Source of the DNA: Pictodentalium vernedei | Lineage: Eukaryota; Mollusca; Scaphopoda; Dentaliida; Dentaliidae | Direction: 5' to 3' | NCBI GenBank assembly: GCA_031216915.1 | Contig: CM062292.1 | Span: 204,993,262 to 205,057,261, forward strand | Length of the DNA: 64,000 nt | The notes under the pieces: model-generated | Database searches by the model: none | The model's input: only the letters and a program-made list of their open reading frames with translations | What the model was told of the DNA's origin: nothing | Part shown: piece after piece, positions 1 through 11,905 of the stretch | How positions within the stretch are numbered: the first letter of the stretch is position 1 | Layout of the letters: the number at the start of each line of letters is the position of its first letter | Program-made: the position numbers and the translations under genes

Positions 1-1219
1 ACCGAGAATCACCAGCGTCAACGGAGACAGGCCTACAATAAAACTGAGACATATTCAACGATTATCCCTCTTTGGTTTGTGATTTGGGCATAACGTGATA
101 TTATGAGTTCACCCTACTCTAGAACAAAGGCACCTTACAACCAATTAAGCGATGCCAATGTTAGTCATACAATAGACTTGTACACGTCAGAAGTCTAGTC
201 AACCAGGAAATGGTTACCCCAGCTTTTTTCAGGTAACCTTTTTAGTGTGGCCTCTGTATGACTTTTAGGTAACGCGAAGGAAAGGTAATACCAATTACTG
301 TACCAGTGTCAACACTAATGGTCAGATGAGCAACATAATACTGCAGTTTATTTCCATAGTGTTTTCACTAAACCGATTAAATATGAAATATTATACACTG
401 TAGGAGCTGGGCCAAGACATGTGATTGAAGGACACTGATAGTGCATACCAAAATCGTCAAGTGCTTCAAGGCCGCTTAAGATTCCCCCGGAAGCTCGAGG
501 GTTCTGTGAATCCTTCATAGATAGGTAGTGCGGTGCCCAATGGTATTGTCCTAAATACCCTGGTATACCAGGCTACAAGCCTGGTATACCAAAGTATTTC
601 GGGACAATATGTGGTGTGGCATTATATTATTTTATAACTGTGGTCTGGCGCATGTGCGGTCATCTCCTTGCACCTAACATTACTGATATTGTGAGACATT
701 GGGAGAAATTTGGGGGGGGGGGGGGGGGTTTCAAAAAGATCACCGTCAGTATTAAAATTTGATAACTCAGTTTACTTAAAAAGGTAAACTACTCGATGCC
801 ACCTACATGTGCACTTTAAAAATTATAAAAAAAAATTGGGGTGGTGTGCTCTTGGTCCGTCCACACCTAAATCCGCCACAACACTGCCGTGAAGAGCTCA
901 GAATACGCTTTCACCAGTATGGCACCCCTCTACATTATAAAATTGCATTCAACACGAGTTAGTAAATGATAATTAACAAAGGCAATTTGATAAGATTTTC
1001 TTGTTTTTCTCGCAAGGTCAACTTATGTAGCCGAACAAATAATCGATCGCCTTAATATTTTTCATACCAACAAAAGACCGTTATTCCAATTTTTAAATAC
1101 CTTTTAGATCAATGATTTTCGTTTGACTCAACAAATGGTCTCCTAAAATATAAAATAATAATTTTATGATTTTCGCATGCAGTGGTGACAGTTTAAAACC
1201 CACTGCTGACAACTCCCTT
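1..1219. other. Intergenic DNA, no gene seen
   Basis: No coding region, RNA gene or complete repeat can be supported here. There is a short imperfect hairpin at about 548-606, built from a CCTGGTATACCAGG palindrome and a second GCCTGGTATACC copy. A run of about 15 G residues lies at 713-727. The rest is AT-rich and unremarkable. Confidence 0.6.
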
Positions 1220-1447
1220 TATTCCCTCTGTGGGAACCCAGGGAAGTGAAACATTGTTTAATTACTATGGTAAACAAGCTCTGTTTTACTGGTTAAATAG
1301 GACCCAGTCAACAATGCTTGGGATGGAAGTCCATTAAAATGGGCAACATGGGTATAAACGATTGACTGAACTTGACTTTATCTCCATGTTGCGGTCATGA
1401 TTAGCCATTGTGCAGAAATATGTGACCTTAAACACCCACAAATAAAC
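1220..1447 (+). repeat. Dispersed repeat K, copy 1
   Basis: Related in inverted orientation to sequences at about 2362-2665, 31660-31720 plus 33936-34030, 40195-40390 and 47960-48220. Shared blocks are a short palindromic stretch around TTGTTTAC/GTAAACAA and the text read on the opposite strand as GAGGACTTCCATCCCAGGC. The right end (about 1390-1447) is the same tail of about 60 bp that ends the 5S-headed SINE at 51857-52257. If that tail is a 3' end, this copy reads on the plus strand. No coding capacity is visible. Confidence 0.6.
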
Positions 1448-1546
1448 ACATAACTCCCTTTATTTCATTTTTAGTGTTATCAGAAAGAATGACTGCCACG
1501 AGCAAATACGTGTACATCATTTTTAAGAATACCTGGCCATTCGTAA

Positions 1547-1790
1547 CCCTTTACCTAACATGAAAAGCAGAACACACTTGCAAAAAGAATTCTTGAATGA
1601 CTAATTTTTTCATTTTTTGTCTCAAAAACATAGGTTATGACCCCTCGTTGAAACGAACTCGACGAGCTCGTTCCAACGAGGGGTCATAACCTATGTTTGT
1701 GAGACCAAAAAAATGAAAAAATAATGAAAAGTAATTGGCGATTTTTGAGAATACCGCTGGCCGGTTTTGGCCGTTACGTTTTTTAAAGGG
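1547..1790 (+). mobile_element. Family A TTAA hairpin MITE, copy 1
   Basis: Begins CCTTTACCTAAC and ends near TTTAAAGGG, the family A termini, although the flanking TTAA is degraded. The centre is a long palindrome whose arms contain GGTTATGACCCCTCG and its complement around a GACGAGCTC core. The right half carries the family-specific text GGCGATTTTTGAGAATA. It is non-coding and needs a transposase supplied elsewhere; TTAA targets point to piggyBac- or Kolobok-type enzymes, which is an inference. Confidence 0.85.
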
Positions 1791-1854
1791 ATAAAACAAT
1801 GATCGTACATTATTCTAAAGAATACACAGTATTGTTCTAATACAAACATTTAAC

Positions 1855-1876
1855 CTGACCTGACCTGACCTGACCC
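1855..1876. repeat. Short (CCTGA)n tandem repeat
   Basis: Four to five consecutive CCTGA units followed by CCCAGAG. It is a simple microsatellite; no function is implied. Confidence 0.8.
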
Positions 1877-2361
1877 AGAGTTCAAGTTTACCTCGAGTTT
1901 CTACCGAAATATCCATCCTGTTGTCTTCTATGAGTTATTCCGAAGAATAATTCACTGATCAAACTGTTCACATTTTCAATTTTAACTCTCCCAACTGTCA
2001 TAAAATTATTTCAGTTTTATCACATTTTAGTAGGAATTTAATGCAAAGTAGGTTTTAAGCCAGATAATAAACTCGACCCAGGATATACGACCAGATAATG
2101 GTCGATGACTTCGTCCTCGACGATTATCTGGCCAAATACCCTGGACCTCTTGTTGTACCCTTCACTTAATGGACAATTGTTTTACGATATATTGTGTCCA
2201 TTAGTGATTTTAGTTGTTATTCAAAAGTACCAGTCATTTGAGCACAAACGTTTAATATTTATTTTGTCGGTAGTTGTCAGCAGTGGGGTTTAAAAACTTC
2301 GTCCAGGACAAATCTGCCCTTGGTGTTTCTACCTTGTTGTCAATGGTGTCGAGCAAAATAA

Positions 2362-2370
2362 CAGGAAGAC

Positions 2371-2429
<59 letters not shown>

Positions 2430-2665
2430 TCGGCGTTTAAGATCACATATTTCTTCACAATGTCCAATCGTGACTGCAACGTGGATATAAACCAAGTCCA
2501 GCTACTTGTTTATATACATGTCGCCCATTTTAGAGGACTTCCATCCCAGGCATTGGTTACCAAGTCCTATTTTACCAGTAAACCACAGCTTGTTTACGAG
2601 AGTAAACAAGCACTGCTTCACTTCCCTGAGTTCACTTTCAGGGGTTCTCGTGGGAAACATGAAGA
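2362..2665 (-). repeat. Dispersed repeat K, copy 2, with (TTTA)n tract
   Basis: A (TTTA)n microsatellite at 2371-2430 leads into GGCGTTTAAGATCACATA, the shared SINE/K tail. The K body follows (TTTTAGAGGACTTCCATCCC and an inverted GTTTAC/GTAAAC pair). The AT-rich microsatellite at the tail side is what a 3' end of a retroposed element would leave. The open frames that cross this stretch are chance frames. Confidence 0.6.
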
Positions 2666-3410
2666 CTTGGAAATATTGGAAGATTAGCACAATCGTTATG
2701 TTTCTGGATAAGAACACACCACTTTAAAGTGAACTTTGTCCAGGACAAATCTGCCCTTGGTATTTCTTCTTTGTTGGCAATGGTGTCGGGCAAATTAATA
2801 AACAGTTTAAAGTGATTAATAGTATTTCATTTACTAAACGCACATCAAACACAATTGATTATACAACAGTCATTATAGAATAAATAGCCTCCGATCATAT
2901 ATCTGTAATCCAGTATAATTATATGGAAATTGCGACCCGGTGATTGAGGTAACATGACTGTACCATTAATTATTATATCTCACCTGAAGCGCACACTGGC
3001 GAAAAAAAAATGCTGACATAGAAAAAGATATTCGAACAAATAAAATGTTCAATTCTATTTGAGGAAACTTATCACTGCGTATTTAAATGCAGGGAGGGGT
3101 AAATTGTGTGAAATGTCATTTCCAGTTTGAGATTAACACTGACAATTAAAAGAAGAAAAATACTGCGGAACACTGGCCCGTTTCAACTGCAATGGGTGTA
3201 AAGGTGTTCCACAAAGCGCACGGCACGCGTGATACAAATGGTGTGTTTAACACGTACAGATCTCAGAAACAAGGGTTAATTTGTACAACACCACGAAGTG
3301 CTCAAGACGTATGGCCTATTCATCGTTTCTATTAAAGTGTTTTGTGCCTGGTCAATACCAGAGCACCTGTTGCATTCCGTCACGGACGTGTTGACTCGAG
3401 GTCAATTTTT

Positions 3411-3718
3411 TGAAGGTGGTTTTACATGAGCAATATTTCCTGCAATATCGTGCGTGCAGTTTATTTCAATCACATATTGCATGGAATATTGCTCATGTAA
3501 AATGGAATTATTGTATCAATATATTGAAAAAATTTAGAACCTGTCTCTATTTTCTGCGAGTTCATAATAATATTGCAATTGAAACTTTTCTTCTCGGCCA
3601 ATCAATGTGATTGCAAGTGTAATATTGCACCTACAATTTTTGTGTGTGCAGAATAAAAATATTTGCGCAATATGTTGATGTAATTTATTGGTGAAATTTC
3701 TTAGCCGTGTAAAATCAC
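3411..3718. mobile_element. Possible short TIR element
   Basis: The left end reads GGTGGTTTTACATGAGCAAT and the right end is an imperfect complement (CCGTGTAAAATCACTT). An internal inverted copy of the left end (ATTGCTCATGTAAAA) lies at about 3488-3503. No second copy was found in the window, so the boundaries are tentative. Confidence 0.35.
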
Positions 3719-3723
3719 TTTAA

Positions 3724-3966
3724 CCCTTTACCCAACGTAACGGACAAAACCGGCCAGCGCTATTCTCAAAAATCGCCAATTAATTTTCAAAATATTTTCA
3801 TTTTTTGTCTCAAAAACATAGGTTATGACCCCTTGTTGGAACGAGCTCGTCGAGCTCGTTCCAACGAGGGGTCATAACCCATGTTTTTGAGACAAAAAAT
3901 TAAAAAAATTAGTTATTCAAGAATTTTTTTTGCAAGTGTCGTCTGCTTTTCATGTTAGGTAAAGGG
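3724..3966 (-). mobile_element. Family A TTAA hairpin MITE, copy 2
   Basis: Starts directly after TTAA (3720-3723) with CCCTTTACCCAACGTAACGG and ends GGTAAAGGG before TGAA. It lies in the opposite orientation to copy 1. The central palindrome (about 3800-3895) is nearly perfect, with centre GAGCTCGTCGAGCTC. It is non-coding. Confidence 0.92.
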
Positions 3967-4650
3967 TGAAGTGTTAGCTTGATCAGCACTTTTGTCTCAC
4001 AGATGAGAATAATAACGAGACCGTTATTTCCGAAGCAAATGCGACCGGACTCTTCGAAACATACTCAAGGTTCTTTCCGATTGACCGTTTTGTCTAAATC
4101 GCACTCATAGTCGGCTCTAAATCGTGATAACAACCGATACGCGTCACATTCACCCCCCCCCCCCCCCACACCATAGACAGACTGAGTTTGCTGGTCATAT
4201 CGTGGCAACAGTCTACTATATTGCCGACTATCGACAAACTCCGTGAGGAATCTGATCCTCCTATGGGCTGTTTGTTTACCCACTTTTTGTGGAGTTTGCG
4301 CGCTGACTACCGTTGATCTATTGTGATATCCCTTTCGTACAAAGATATACAGATATTCTTTTGTGCTAAAGTTATAGAGATTCTCATCAATAAGTATTTA
4401 ATTCACCTTGAAAAAAAACAAGATATTAACACAATTAGTGGAACATTTTCGGCGTAATCATAACATTTCATGTGTGGCGAATCTCGATTCATAATGGTGA
4501 TGTCATCAAAAATTAGGCCAAAGCAAGTCTCGATTGAGGAATATTAAATTGTGTTGCGTTCATTCAGAGAAAATTAATGTTTGTGGTAATTTTTGTTTCA
4601 ATCGGCTGGGATATTTCAGTTGGTCAATTCAATTTAAGCCGATTGATTCT

Positions 4651-5134
4651 ACAGAACGGTCGCCATGGACTGGTCAGTTTCTACGGATGGACAGTATTTT
4701 CACGGACGCAGTAATATTAGATTCCTAACACTAATTATAGGAATAAATAACAAAAATTTAAATAATGAAGCACCGGGTTGTCATTAACTGGTAGAGTGCT
4801 AAATTATTTTTGGTCATCAAATCTTGTACACATGTCTTTGACTTGTTATAATTTATGGGAGAGTGCCTATGGGCACTCTCCCATAAATTGTAACAAGACA
4901 AACCTTTACAGACTAAATAATATCACTTCAAAGATGATACCAAGCACATGCACTGAATATGAACCTTCAAGCTGTGGCACCGGCACTTCAGTATAAAGCC
5001 CAAATATGGGCTTCCAGCACTCTACCAGTTAATTAAAATTTTGCTCATGGTGGTTTGTATTACCCAGTAAATGAATGCGTTGACATCTCTGCCCACGCGT
5101 GGATTACGATCAGTTTACGGCGACTGTACTGTAC
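4651..5134. mobile_element. Element E copy 1 (CTGTAC TIR), split by element D
   Basis: The left end resembles GTCGCCATGGACTGGTC and the right end is its complement, ending GGCGACTGTACTGTA. The internal text GCACCGGGTTGT...ATTAAAATTTT also occurs in copy 2 at 12578-13023. In this copy the ATTAA site is occupied by element D (4788-5028). In copy 2 that same site is empty. Confidence 0.65.
4788..5028. mobile_element. Element D copy 1, TTAA MITE with internal hairpin
   Basis: Flanked by TTAA on both sides (4784-4787 and 5029-5032). The ends are CTGGTAGAGTGCT and AGCACTCTACCAG. An internal hairpin at about 4847-4906 has the loop-proximal arms GGGAGAGTGCC/GGCACTCTCCC. Related copies lie at 57858-58245 and 59820-59893. 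The TTAA duplication and empty site in element E copy 2 confirm the boundaries. It is non-coding. Confidence 0.85.
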
Positions 5135-5565
5135 TGTAAAGTAGACGATGGACTATTTAATGGCTAGACTGGTTCCAGGCCATAACTGCGTCAGATCGTT
5201 GATGAAGTTGAATTGTGGCTTAAGCGCTTGAGTAACATGCTACTTCCATAATTTTAGAAAATGTCCGTGCCGCGAAAATAAGGCAATGCTCTTCAAGCAA
5301 AGAAAGACAATCTTGTCAACTATCGCCAGCGTAAGCATTGTCCCCAACACAGACAATGCCGAGAAAATATATGTTTATGCAGAGATGTTGCCCAAGATAA
5401 CGATTGGCAGGGAGTAAGCCTGCGTTTTTCAGACGGCATTGTCAGGACGGCAAACAGGTAGGGAGTTGCAGAGGCACATATTTTAATGCTCTTTGAAAAC
5501 AGATCAAAGTCCTTCCCATCGGAGTTAAGTTGTGAGTCAGCGGATGAGAAAGTAGTTTGCACGTG

Positions 5566-6019
5566 CACGCTAAAAACTAAAGTGTTAGAAACTACACTTG
5601 AAGTGCTGTATTTAACACTTACTAAGTGCTGAACTAGCACTTTGTTCAAGTGTAGATAATCCAGAACTTGACAGGTGTTACAATAATACCACTTGGCAAG
5701 TGTAATGTCGCGACTCTTGAAAGGAAACAACGCAGATGACGCGGATCAGGCTCGAACTCTCGAGCCTGATCCGCGTCATCTGCGTTGTGTCCTTTTAATT
5801 ATGTACCCACCAAGCGCAAATCACATTATGGACGATTCTGGAAGAACCACCAATGCTTGACACATGAGAAGTGCTATCAATTCAAGTTTCAGATGTCTGA
5901 CGACTGTAATGTCTAAGTGTTTAAAGCATTGCACTTTGAGTGTTAAAATCAAATCCTAACTGTTAGAATGGGTTTAACCACTTGAAAGTGTCAGTTTTAA
6001 CACTTTAGTTTTTAGTGTG
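5566..6019. mobile_element. TIR element G with central perfect palindrome
   Basis: The outer ends are CACGCTAAAAACTAAAGTG and CACTTTAGTTTTTAGTGTG, inverted repeats of about 25 bp rich in CACTT/AAGTG subrepeats. The centre (about 5729-5790) is a palindrome with arms of about 29 bp around the loop ACTC (arm motif GATGACGCGGATCAGGCTCG). There is no coding capacity. The CAC terminus recalls CACTA/Chapaev-type elements, but I cannot settle the target duplication, so the class is left open. Confidence 0.75.
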
Positions 6020-8379
6020 TGTAAGTTGGCTGGGGTGAGCACAGCCAGTTTGAAAATAGGCAGAAAATGAGAGCGCCTAACTTGTTTTCTGCTTTCTAAT
6101 ACTGCGAAGTCTAAACAAATGTAGAAAATCAAACGTGGTGAGAACGAAATATTTCCACATTATGCTCTCAGAAATGCGGTTTACGCGTATTTCAGGGGAA
6201 AATTCATATATTTTTGTGTTAACCTTTTCCGCGCAGAAAACGCCCCACATCGATTACTCAACCGTGTTACTGAATAGTGATTGCTAAGTTGAAATGGATA
6301 GGGAACCGAGTTGGACCGCTGTTGTTCGGCTGTTTAAAAATGTTCTCACAAAATATTGCATCGGGGGACAGAATGTGATGCTTTGTGTATTCATTTTGCT
6401 GGAAGTGATGGCGGTGGACAAGATTGATACAGGCAAGTGATGCCTAATGCTAATTGTTGACTGGCTCCTCGGAGCAACGTAGACATGCCTTAGTGGCGTA
6501 GTTAGAATTTTGGAAAGTCGAGATTATACTTCAAAACTCAGAGTTCTTGGAAATTTAGTTGTGTATAAATGTAACTAGTAGCCGTAGTGGTGTAGCGATG
6601 GGGGAGCCTTGTCCCCCATCCCACCCCATAAAGCCTTAAAATAAATATCGATATTTGCGACATATTTTTCAAAATGTCTTGGGGGGGGGGGGCATCCCTC
6701 CTCCCCCGCAGAGATTTTCAAAAAATATGCCCCCATACCCACCAACCCGAGAAAGACCTTTCCCCAACTCAACACTTTGAACATCGTGATATGTTTACGG
6801 CATAACGGGATTGGACCTCAAAAAGAGCAATGTATCCCCCCCTCCCCCTTAATATGGATACCTGGATGTTCGCCTGCGTATTGTACTCGACGAATGACAT
6901 GATTGGCCTCAACTTGGGTACAACACATCTTAAATTGTTTGACGACTGTTCGTATAGCATCAATTAATCAACAGTTAATTCCAGTCAGGCTCGCAGGGTA
7001 TCCAGCATATCCAGTATATCAACAACAACAAAAATATTCAAATTCTCCTCGTCGCCTTTCTCGGGACATTGTCAACCAGCTCAGTGTGACTCGCATCTGA
7101 TGAGCTTTAGTTGTATATGAATTTTCGAAAACCAATCGTTACCGAAATGGTAGAAATTTGGTTGCCCAATCTGAAATCTGCCCCGGTGGGGGTGGGGGAG
7201 GGGAGTAGGTGGAAAGTTTTATTTTGCACATTTTTCGACCCACCCACCTGCATTTTCCTGCATATTTTTTCCATGATATGTTTTGGGACCCACACCCTTC
7301 TCGTACATTTTTATATATAAAACTTCGGCACTCGAACACCAACTCGAAACGCGTAATGCACACACGCAAAACTGGTACGCATTTACCACAGCACACATAA
7401 TAATTAAGGACTGCCCAGGAGGATTTCCCTGTTTACGTCATAATTCATGTCTTGCTGAAGCTTTCTGGACATAATTTTTGCCCAAGTTCCTACGAGTTCA
7501 ACAGATTATTCCAACAAATACCGGCAAAACAGCCTTATATAATGTGACGGGTACATGTTTTTTAATGAATGCGAAAACCTTATTCCTTCTAAAATTACGC
7601 TGACTGACATGCTCCCCAGTATTTGCGTAGTGGCGCGTATAGAGAATGTAAAATAAACAGAAGAAGGGCAAGCAGGGGGTGTACCAAATATAATACGCCG
7701 CATCATCCGAGCTGCAAAGCAGCCTCCCCCGCGAAATTTTTTCGCAATTTGAGACAAAAATCGCAATTTCTTTGTCGTGAAATCCTTTGGTGTTCATATT
7801 TTATAAATTTGTAACGGCATCAATAAATTAGGTCTTTTTTATTTTGTGGTTTATGGATCCTCCAACCCTCTGCTTCAGTCCGACTGGCGTGATTCATGGT
7901 GTTACTGCTAGTCAATTATCATTACCAAACAAAATTGAATGGGCAGTTAAAAGATGTCAAATTGGAGTTGAATCTTATTTTTGCCTTGTTGTGTTAAGGC
8001 ATCATAGCATCATGTAAAAATCAGCCCCACCTAGCTGCTATGACTAACCAGACAGTATTATATATAAATATTTTAAGGAATGTTCCATAAAAAAAACTCG
8101 AATATGAGTGAATTATGTTGTGAGTGGATATTTTGTCGACTTTCGGGGAAAATTGTGAGACAATTTTTTAGCGTTCAATATCGGACACCCACGCCCATCC
8201 TCAAGTCAGGTTTTGGCGCAATTTTCCAATATTTTTCATGTTAAGGGGGATACTTTTGTTAATAATGCTTCTAAATGGGTTTTATGGCCAACTGGTGACA
8301 TTTTGTTTCTGTTTGTGGCACAAAAGATTCCACAACAGTGAAAAAAGAAAAAATGCTTCAACTGTTTACACACATTTTG
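6020..8379. other. Repeat-rich intergenic DNA, no supported gene
   Basis: Contains a G run at about 6680-6692, several C- or G-rich patches (6835-6850, 7180-7205) and no open frame with a recognisable domain. The open frames of 60-99 codons overlap on both strands and look like chance frames. The part around 6540-6600 (CAGAGTTCTTGGAA) has a weak second copy near 55295-55360, so some of this is probably old repeat. Confidence 0.5.
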
Positions 8380-8957
8380 GGTCTATGGTCCCTGCTTTTA
8401 AACACAGGAATCTCAATTAATGGAAGATCCGTAAAGATGCAATTGCTTAAATTTAATTTATATCACCATTGTCAAGCAAGAATACCACCAGTAATCGACC
8501 TAACACCGCGCCACTGGATCGAAAACTGTGAAGTTTTTTGGAAGGTGGCCTCGACGGGAGTCGATCCCAGGTCTACGACACTCAATCGCCTGGCTATAAA
8601 TGCTCTGCCACCATACCAACTTAGCCAACGACATCTCCCCAAAAAGGTTGCAATTGACTCAGCCAGTATGTTAGTTTACATTTACAACTCGCCCCTTGAC
8701 CGATATTCGAGAATTGACAGTTACTGAATTGTTTTCTGTGATGATTCGTAATTTTCGACAAGTAGCCCACATGTATTTTTTGTGAGATTTTCGCCTGGAT
8801 AGTTTGCCTTAGCATCCAATGCAACTAGAACAGATTACTGTTGTAATGGTCTATGGTCCCAGCTTTTAAACATAGCAATCCAATTAATGGAAGATCCGTG
8901 AAGATGCAACTGCTTGAATTTAATTTATATCGCCAATGTCAATACCACCATTATGTT
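8380..8957. repeat. Direct duplication of about 105 bp flanking a tRNA-like segment
   Basis: The block starting GGTCTATGGTCCC at about 8381-8490 recurs at about 8849-8957 in direct orientation (shared text TTAATGGAAGATCCGT and GAATTTAATTTATATC, with several differences). A tRNA-like SINE head lies between the copies. It could be a tandem duplication or two adjacent copies of one repeat. Confidence 0.65.
8505..8632 (-). mobile_element. tRNA-like SINE head, family distinct from the main SINE
   Basis: On the minus strand the sequence runs GGCTAAGTTGGTATGGTGGCAGAGC... and then GATCGACTCCCGTCGAGGCC, matching RNA polymerase III A-box and B-box layouts (B-box consensus GGTTCGANTCC) at about tRNA spacing. 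A clean cloverleaf with an acceptor stem is not visible, so a SINE or decayed tRNA pseudogene is more likely than a working tRNA. Confidence 0.45.
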
Positions 8958-9699
8958 TATATACAGACCGTTGAATCAGAGACTCGCTCTTGTTTCTAAG
9001 GCTGTACCCAGACTCATCTTGACTTGACGGGATATGACATTAGAAACAAGAGCCCGACTCTGATCCAGCACTTTGTACATAAATAATTGTCGGACTGGTA
9101 TTTGTAAACTGACATTGGCATTGGCAGCGCTAAAAATACGCGCAATCATTGGTTTTAGGCTGAAGTGTATAGTTTTGTGTTCAATAAATCGGTAAAGAGT
9201 TTTAGGGACCTGAGGTATCAATTTCGTTTACATATTTTTTAGTTTCAAACTGTGAATGAAATTTGTTATCAGGCAGAAAACCTAGCCGATAAATTTGACA
9301 GGCATGCTGACGTACATTAGTAATCACAGACATTTTTCGTTAATTAATAGATTATCGTTAAATGCTGTAAATCTAAAAGCTACAAACATATCTAAATGAA
9401 TCTATGTTTCAGAAAAATATCGGAATTGTGAATATATCAGACTGTGTGAAAAATGTGTCGTAATTGCGTGCTCGGAAGTAATTGCTTGGAAGTGTATGAG
9501 CCGCGTGCATAAAATGCGTTTGTTTTTATCACTTTAAACAACACGCGTTTCGCAGATTTTTGTGTCTCGCCTAATTGCAGTCTGAAAAATGGCCAAAGGA
9601 GCTGAATGTGTTGATAAATTGAAACGGAGAACTAAACACAAACCTACCGATCACTGTGAAAAATCGAATTTAAAAGCTAATGAAGTATATTGAGGATAT

Positions 9700-9852
9700 C
9701 TAGTGTTTTTGAGTGGATACAGAAAATTATCTCATGAGTGACCGAGACAAATGGTTATTTTCGCTCGCGAAAAATAAACATTTGTCTCGGTCACTCATGA
9801 GATAATTTTCGGTATCCACTCAAAAACACTCAAAGACACTCAAAAACACTAG
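9700..9852. repeat. Long near-perfect hairpin P1
   Basis: The left arm starts TAGTGTTTTTGAGTGGATAC and the right arm returns as GTATCCACTCAAAAACACT. The inner arm CTCATGAGTGACCGAGACAA is mirrored by its complement around a short AT-rich centre (TCGCTCGCGA). Arms are about 65-75 nt with few mismatches. The right end repeats the CACTCAAA unit. Transcription in either direction would give a long double-stranded RNA stem. Confidence 0.85.
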
Positions 9853-10020
9853 ATTTTCTTTTTATTATACGCTTTTTATAAGAATTAGGTAATTCCACTC
9901 GTTTTAACCTTGTATTGATGCATGGAAGTAAACAGCACATTGAATCATTGATACGCGGAAGTGATTTGATCGATAATCTGAACAAACAGTGTCTTGCGAT
10001 CTGATTCTGCTGGCGGGTTT

Positions 10021-10120
10021 CTAGTCCAAACATGGCCTGAAAGTCCGTAATATAAGGTTTTGAAAGGACGTACCAAACCAAAATCTTATATTACGAACTT
10101 TCAGGCCATGTTTGGACTAG
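10021..10120. repeat. Hairpin P2, arms of about 36 bp
   Basis: The arms 10021-10056 (CTAGTCCAAACATGGCCTGA...) and 10085-10120 are near-perfect complements with a spacer of about 28 bp. It lies 170 bp from hairpin P1, and both are followed by related text (TAGATTTTCTTTT at 9850 and 10197), so P1 and P2 may belong to one larger or duplicated element. Confidence 0.8.
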
Positions 10121-10529
10121 CGGGTTGCATGCATCAGTTCAATTTAAACACGAACTGAATTATTGCTGGAAATGATCAGTATCCATTCACAAACATTAGA
10201 TTTTCTTTTCAGTATCTGTTTCTAGAACAAATTGATCATTTACAGTGATATTTTGACTCGTATTCACCCTGAAGTGGTGCATTGAAAGCCTCCATTTTGA
10301 TTGATACGGTGAATGTGAAAATTTCTATATCTTCACAGTGGGGGATACGATTTCTATATTTCCGCATTTTCTTCGATAATCTATCGTTTAGCGTATAATA
10401 CGTTTTGTGTACTATTCAGACAGGATATAGTTAGCGAGTTCAAACTGCAATATGCAATGACGCCGAAGGCGACCATAACCACAGGAACAGAGAGTCTAGA
10501 CTGAAACTACCATTTTTGTTGGGATTTAA
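10121..10529. other. No feature seen
   Basis: AT-rich non-coding stretch between hairpin P2 and the SINE at 10530. No open frame, RNA or repeat boundary could be supported. Confidence 0.5.
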
Positions 10530-10832
10530 CCACACTTTCGAAAGCTAGGGAGAGTCACGTTGTGTCGCCCAGTTTTATGGAGAAAACCACAGAGCAGCGG
10601 CGAGCAACTGCCAAACTCCCAACATACTAACTGCGCACAAGCAGAGTTAGCATTGATTGATGACACTGAAGTGCACTATCGATGTGCAGCACGCCTTGGT
10701 ACACAGCGCCACCATGCTCACACGTGGGCAGTCGGGAGTAAGTGCTTTGTCCAAGGACACAACACAGTTACCCCTGGCGGAGATCGAACCGTGGACCTCT
10801 CGGTTTGATGGCGACTGAACCACCGCGCCCCT
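10530..10832 (-). mobile_element. tRNA-headed SINE, copy S1
   Basis: Read on the minus strand, the head GGGCGCGGTGGTTCAGTCGC carries an A-box-like start and GGTTCGATCTCC is the B box. The common body follows (GTGTTGTGTCCTTGGACAAA, CCCACGTGTGAGC, AACCAATGCTAAC-like). The tail ends near GGGATTTAACCACAC. This is transcribed by RNA polymerase III in the source family and moved by a partner LINE. It is one of six tRNA-headed copies in the window. Confidence 0.85.
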
Positions 10833-11554
10833 AGTACCAAGTGTCAGATCCACCACTCACACCCTAGGTACATTGATCCAGGGGAGAAGCGCACTTCCTA
10901 TTTATTTGTAACTCATACACAAGCACCGAAATCAGATTCGCAGTATTATCCGCGATAATACACGGGTATTCACTACCGGGGGTAGTGATTGTCCATGGGT
11001 TATGGCGGATAATGCCTTATCTCACGTGTACTTCTATAGCCCCATACCGATTCTCCCGGGAGCCGTTATTTTTAAACTTAAAATAAGTCTATACAAAATT
11101 GCGGGATTTTAGGGCTGGAAAAAAATTGGTCATGTGGAATAAGCAACCGAAGGGCTACACTGACCATCCTTTTTCCAAACCTTACCTCCTCTCCTGTTCG
11201 CCACAACTTGGGCGCGTTGGATGATGCTGCTCAATATGACCCCATATTGAAATGTGTCGCTTTCAAACCCAGAATCCTGGACATGCTTCGGGCTCTCAGA
11301 GATGTCGAATGTGCCGGTGATACCAAACACACACAGCTCGACCCATCACTTTGAGACGCTTGGGAAATAAAGACATAGTATTCATCAACTGTACAAGGTC
11401 GTGAACTGATCTGGTCGGATCAGTACACGGAAGAGGTGGAACCTGGTGGGGGCACAGGAGACACGTGCCCCTTCACACTTGCATCTATAAATGTGTTACA
11501 CGATTACACATTAAGTTTCAAATTTATTCAATGGGGTTTTGCGACACTTTTGAC

Positions 11555-11853
11555 AGCCAAGGTCACCATGTGTCGGACAGTACCGAGTACCCAGAAAGAA
11601 CTACCGAGCAACAGCGAACAACTGGCAGAATCCCCAACGTATTAACTCCACACAAGCAGGGTTAGCATTGGTTGAAAACAAATGCACCCACGACGTACAG
11701 TACGCCTTAGTACACAGAGTCACCGGTCCCCCACGTGGGTATTCAGGAAGAAGTGCCTTGTCCAAGAACCAACGCAGTTACACCTGGCGGGGATCGAACC
11801 GTGGACCGTTCGTTTTGAAGTCCAATTCCGCAACCTCTGAGCCACCGTGCTCC
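11555..11853 (-). mobile_element. tRNA-headed SINE, copy S2
   Basis: On the minus strand the head starts GGAGCACGGTGGCTCAG and contains GGTTCGATCCCCGCCAGG (B box). The same body as S1 follows, with GTTGGTTCTTGGACAAGGCA. The 3' part is diverged, so the tail boundary is approximate. Confidence 0.82.
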
Positions 11854-11905
11854 ATGTGTTTCAAATGGTTTTATACAAATATATTATTACTGTGCATGTA
11901 ATATA

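Noticed and set aside
1640..1720. Nuclear-receptor response elements (GGGGTCA/TGACCCC pairs) in family A and B hairpins
   Set aside because: The half-site-like words are simply the hairpin arms, separated by 30-40 bp, too far for a dimer site.
5320..5730. Open frame of 136 codons on the minus strand
   Set aside because: It overlaps the left half and palindrome of element G, and its composition is random-like.
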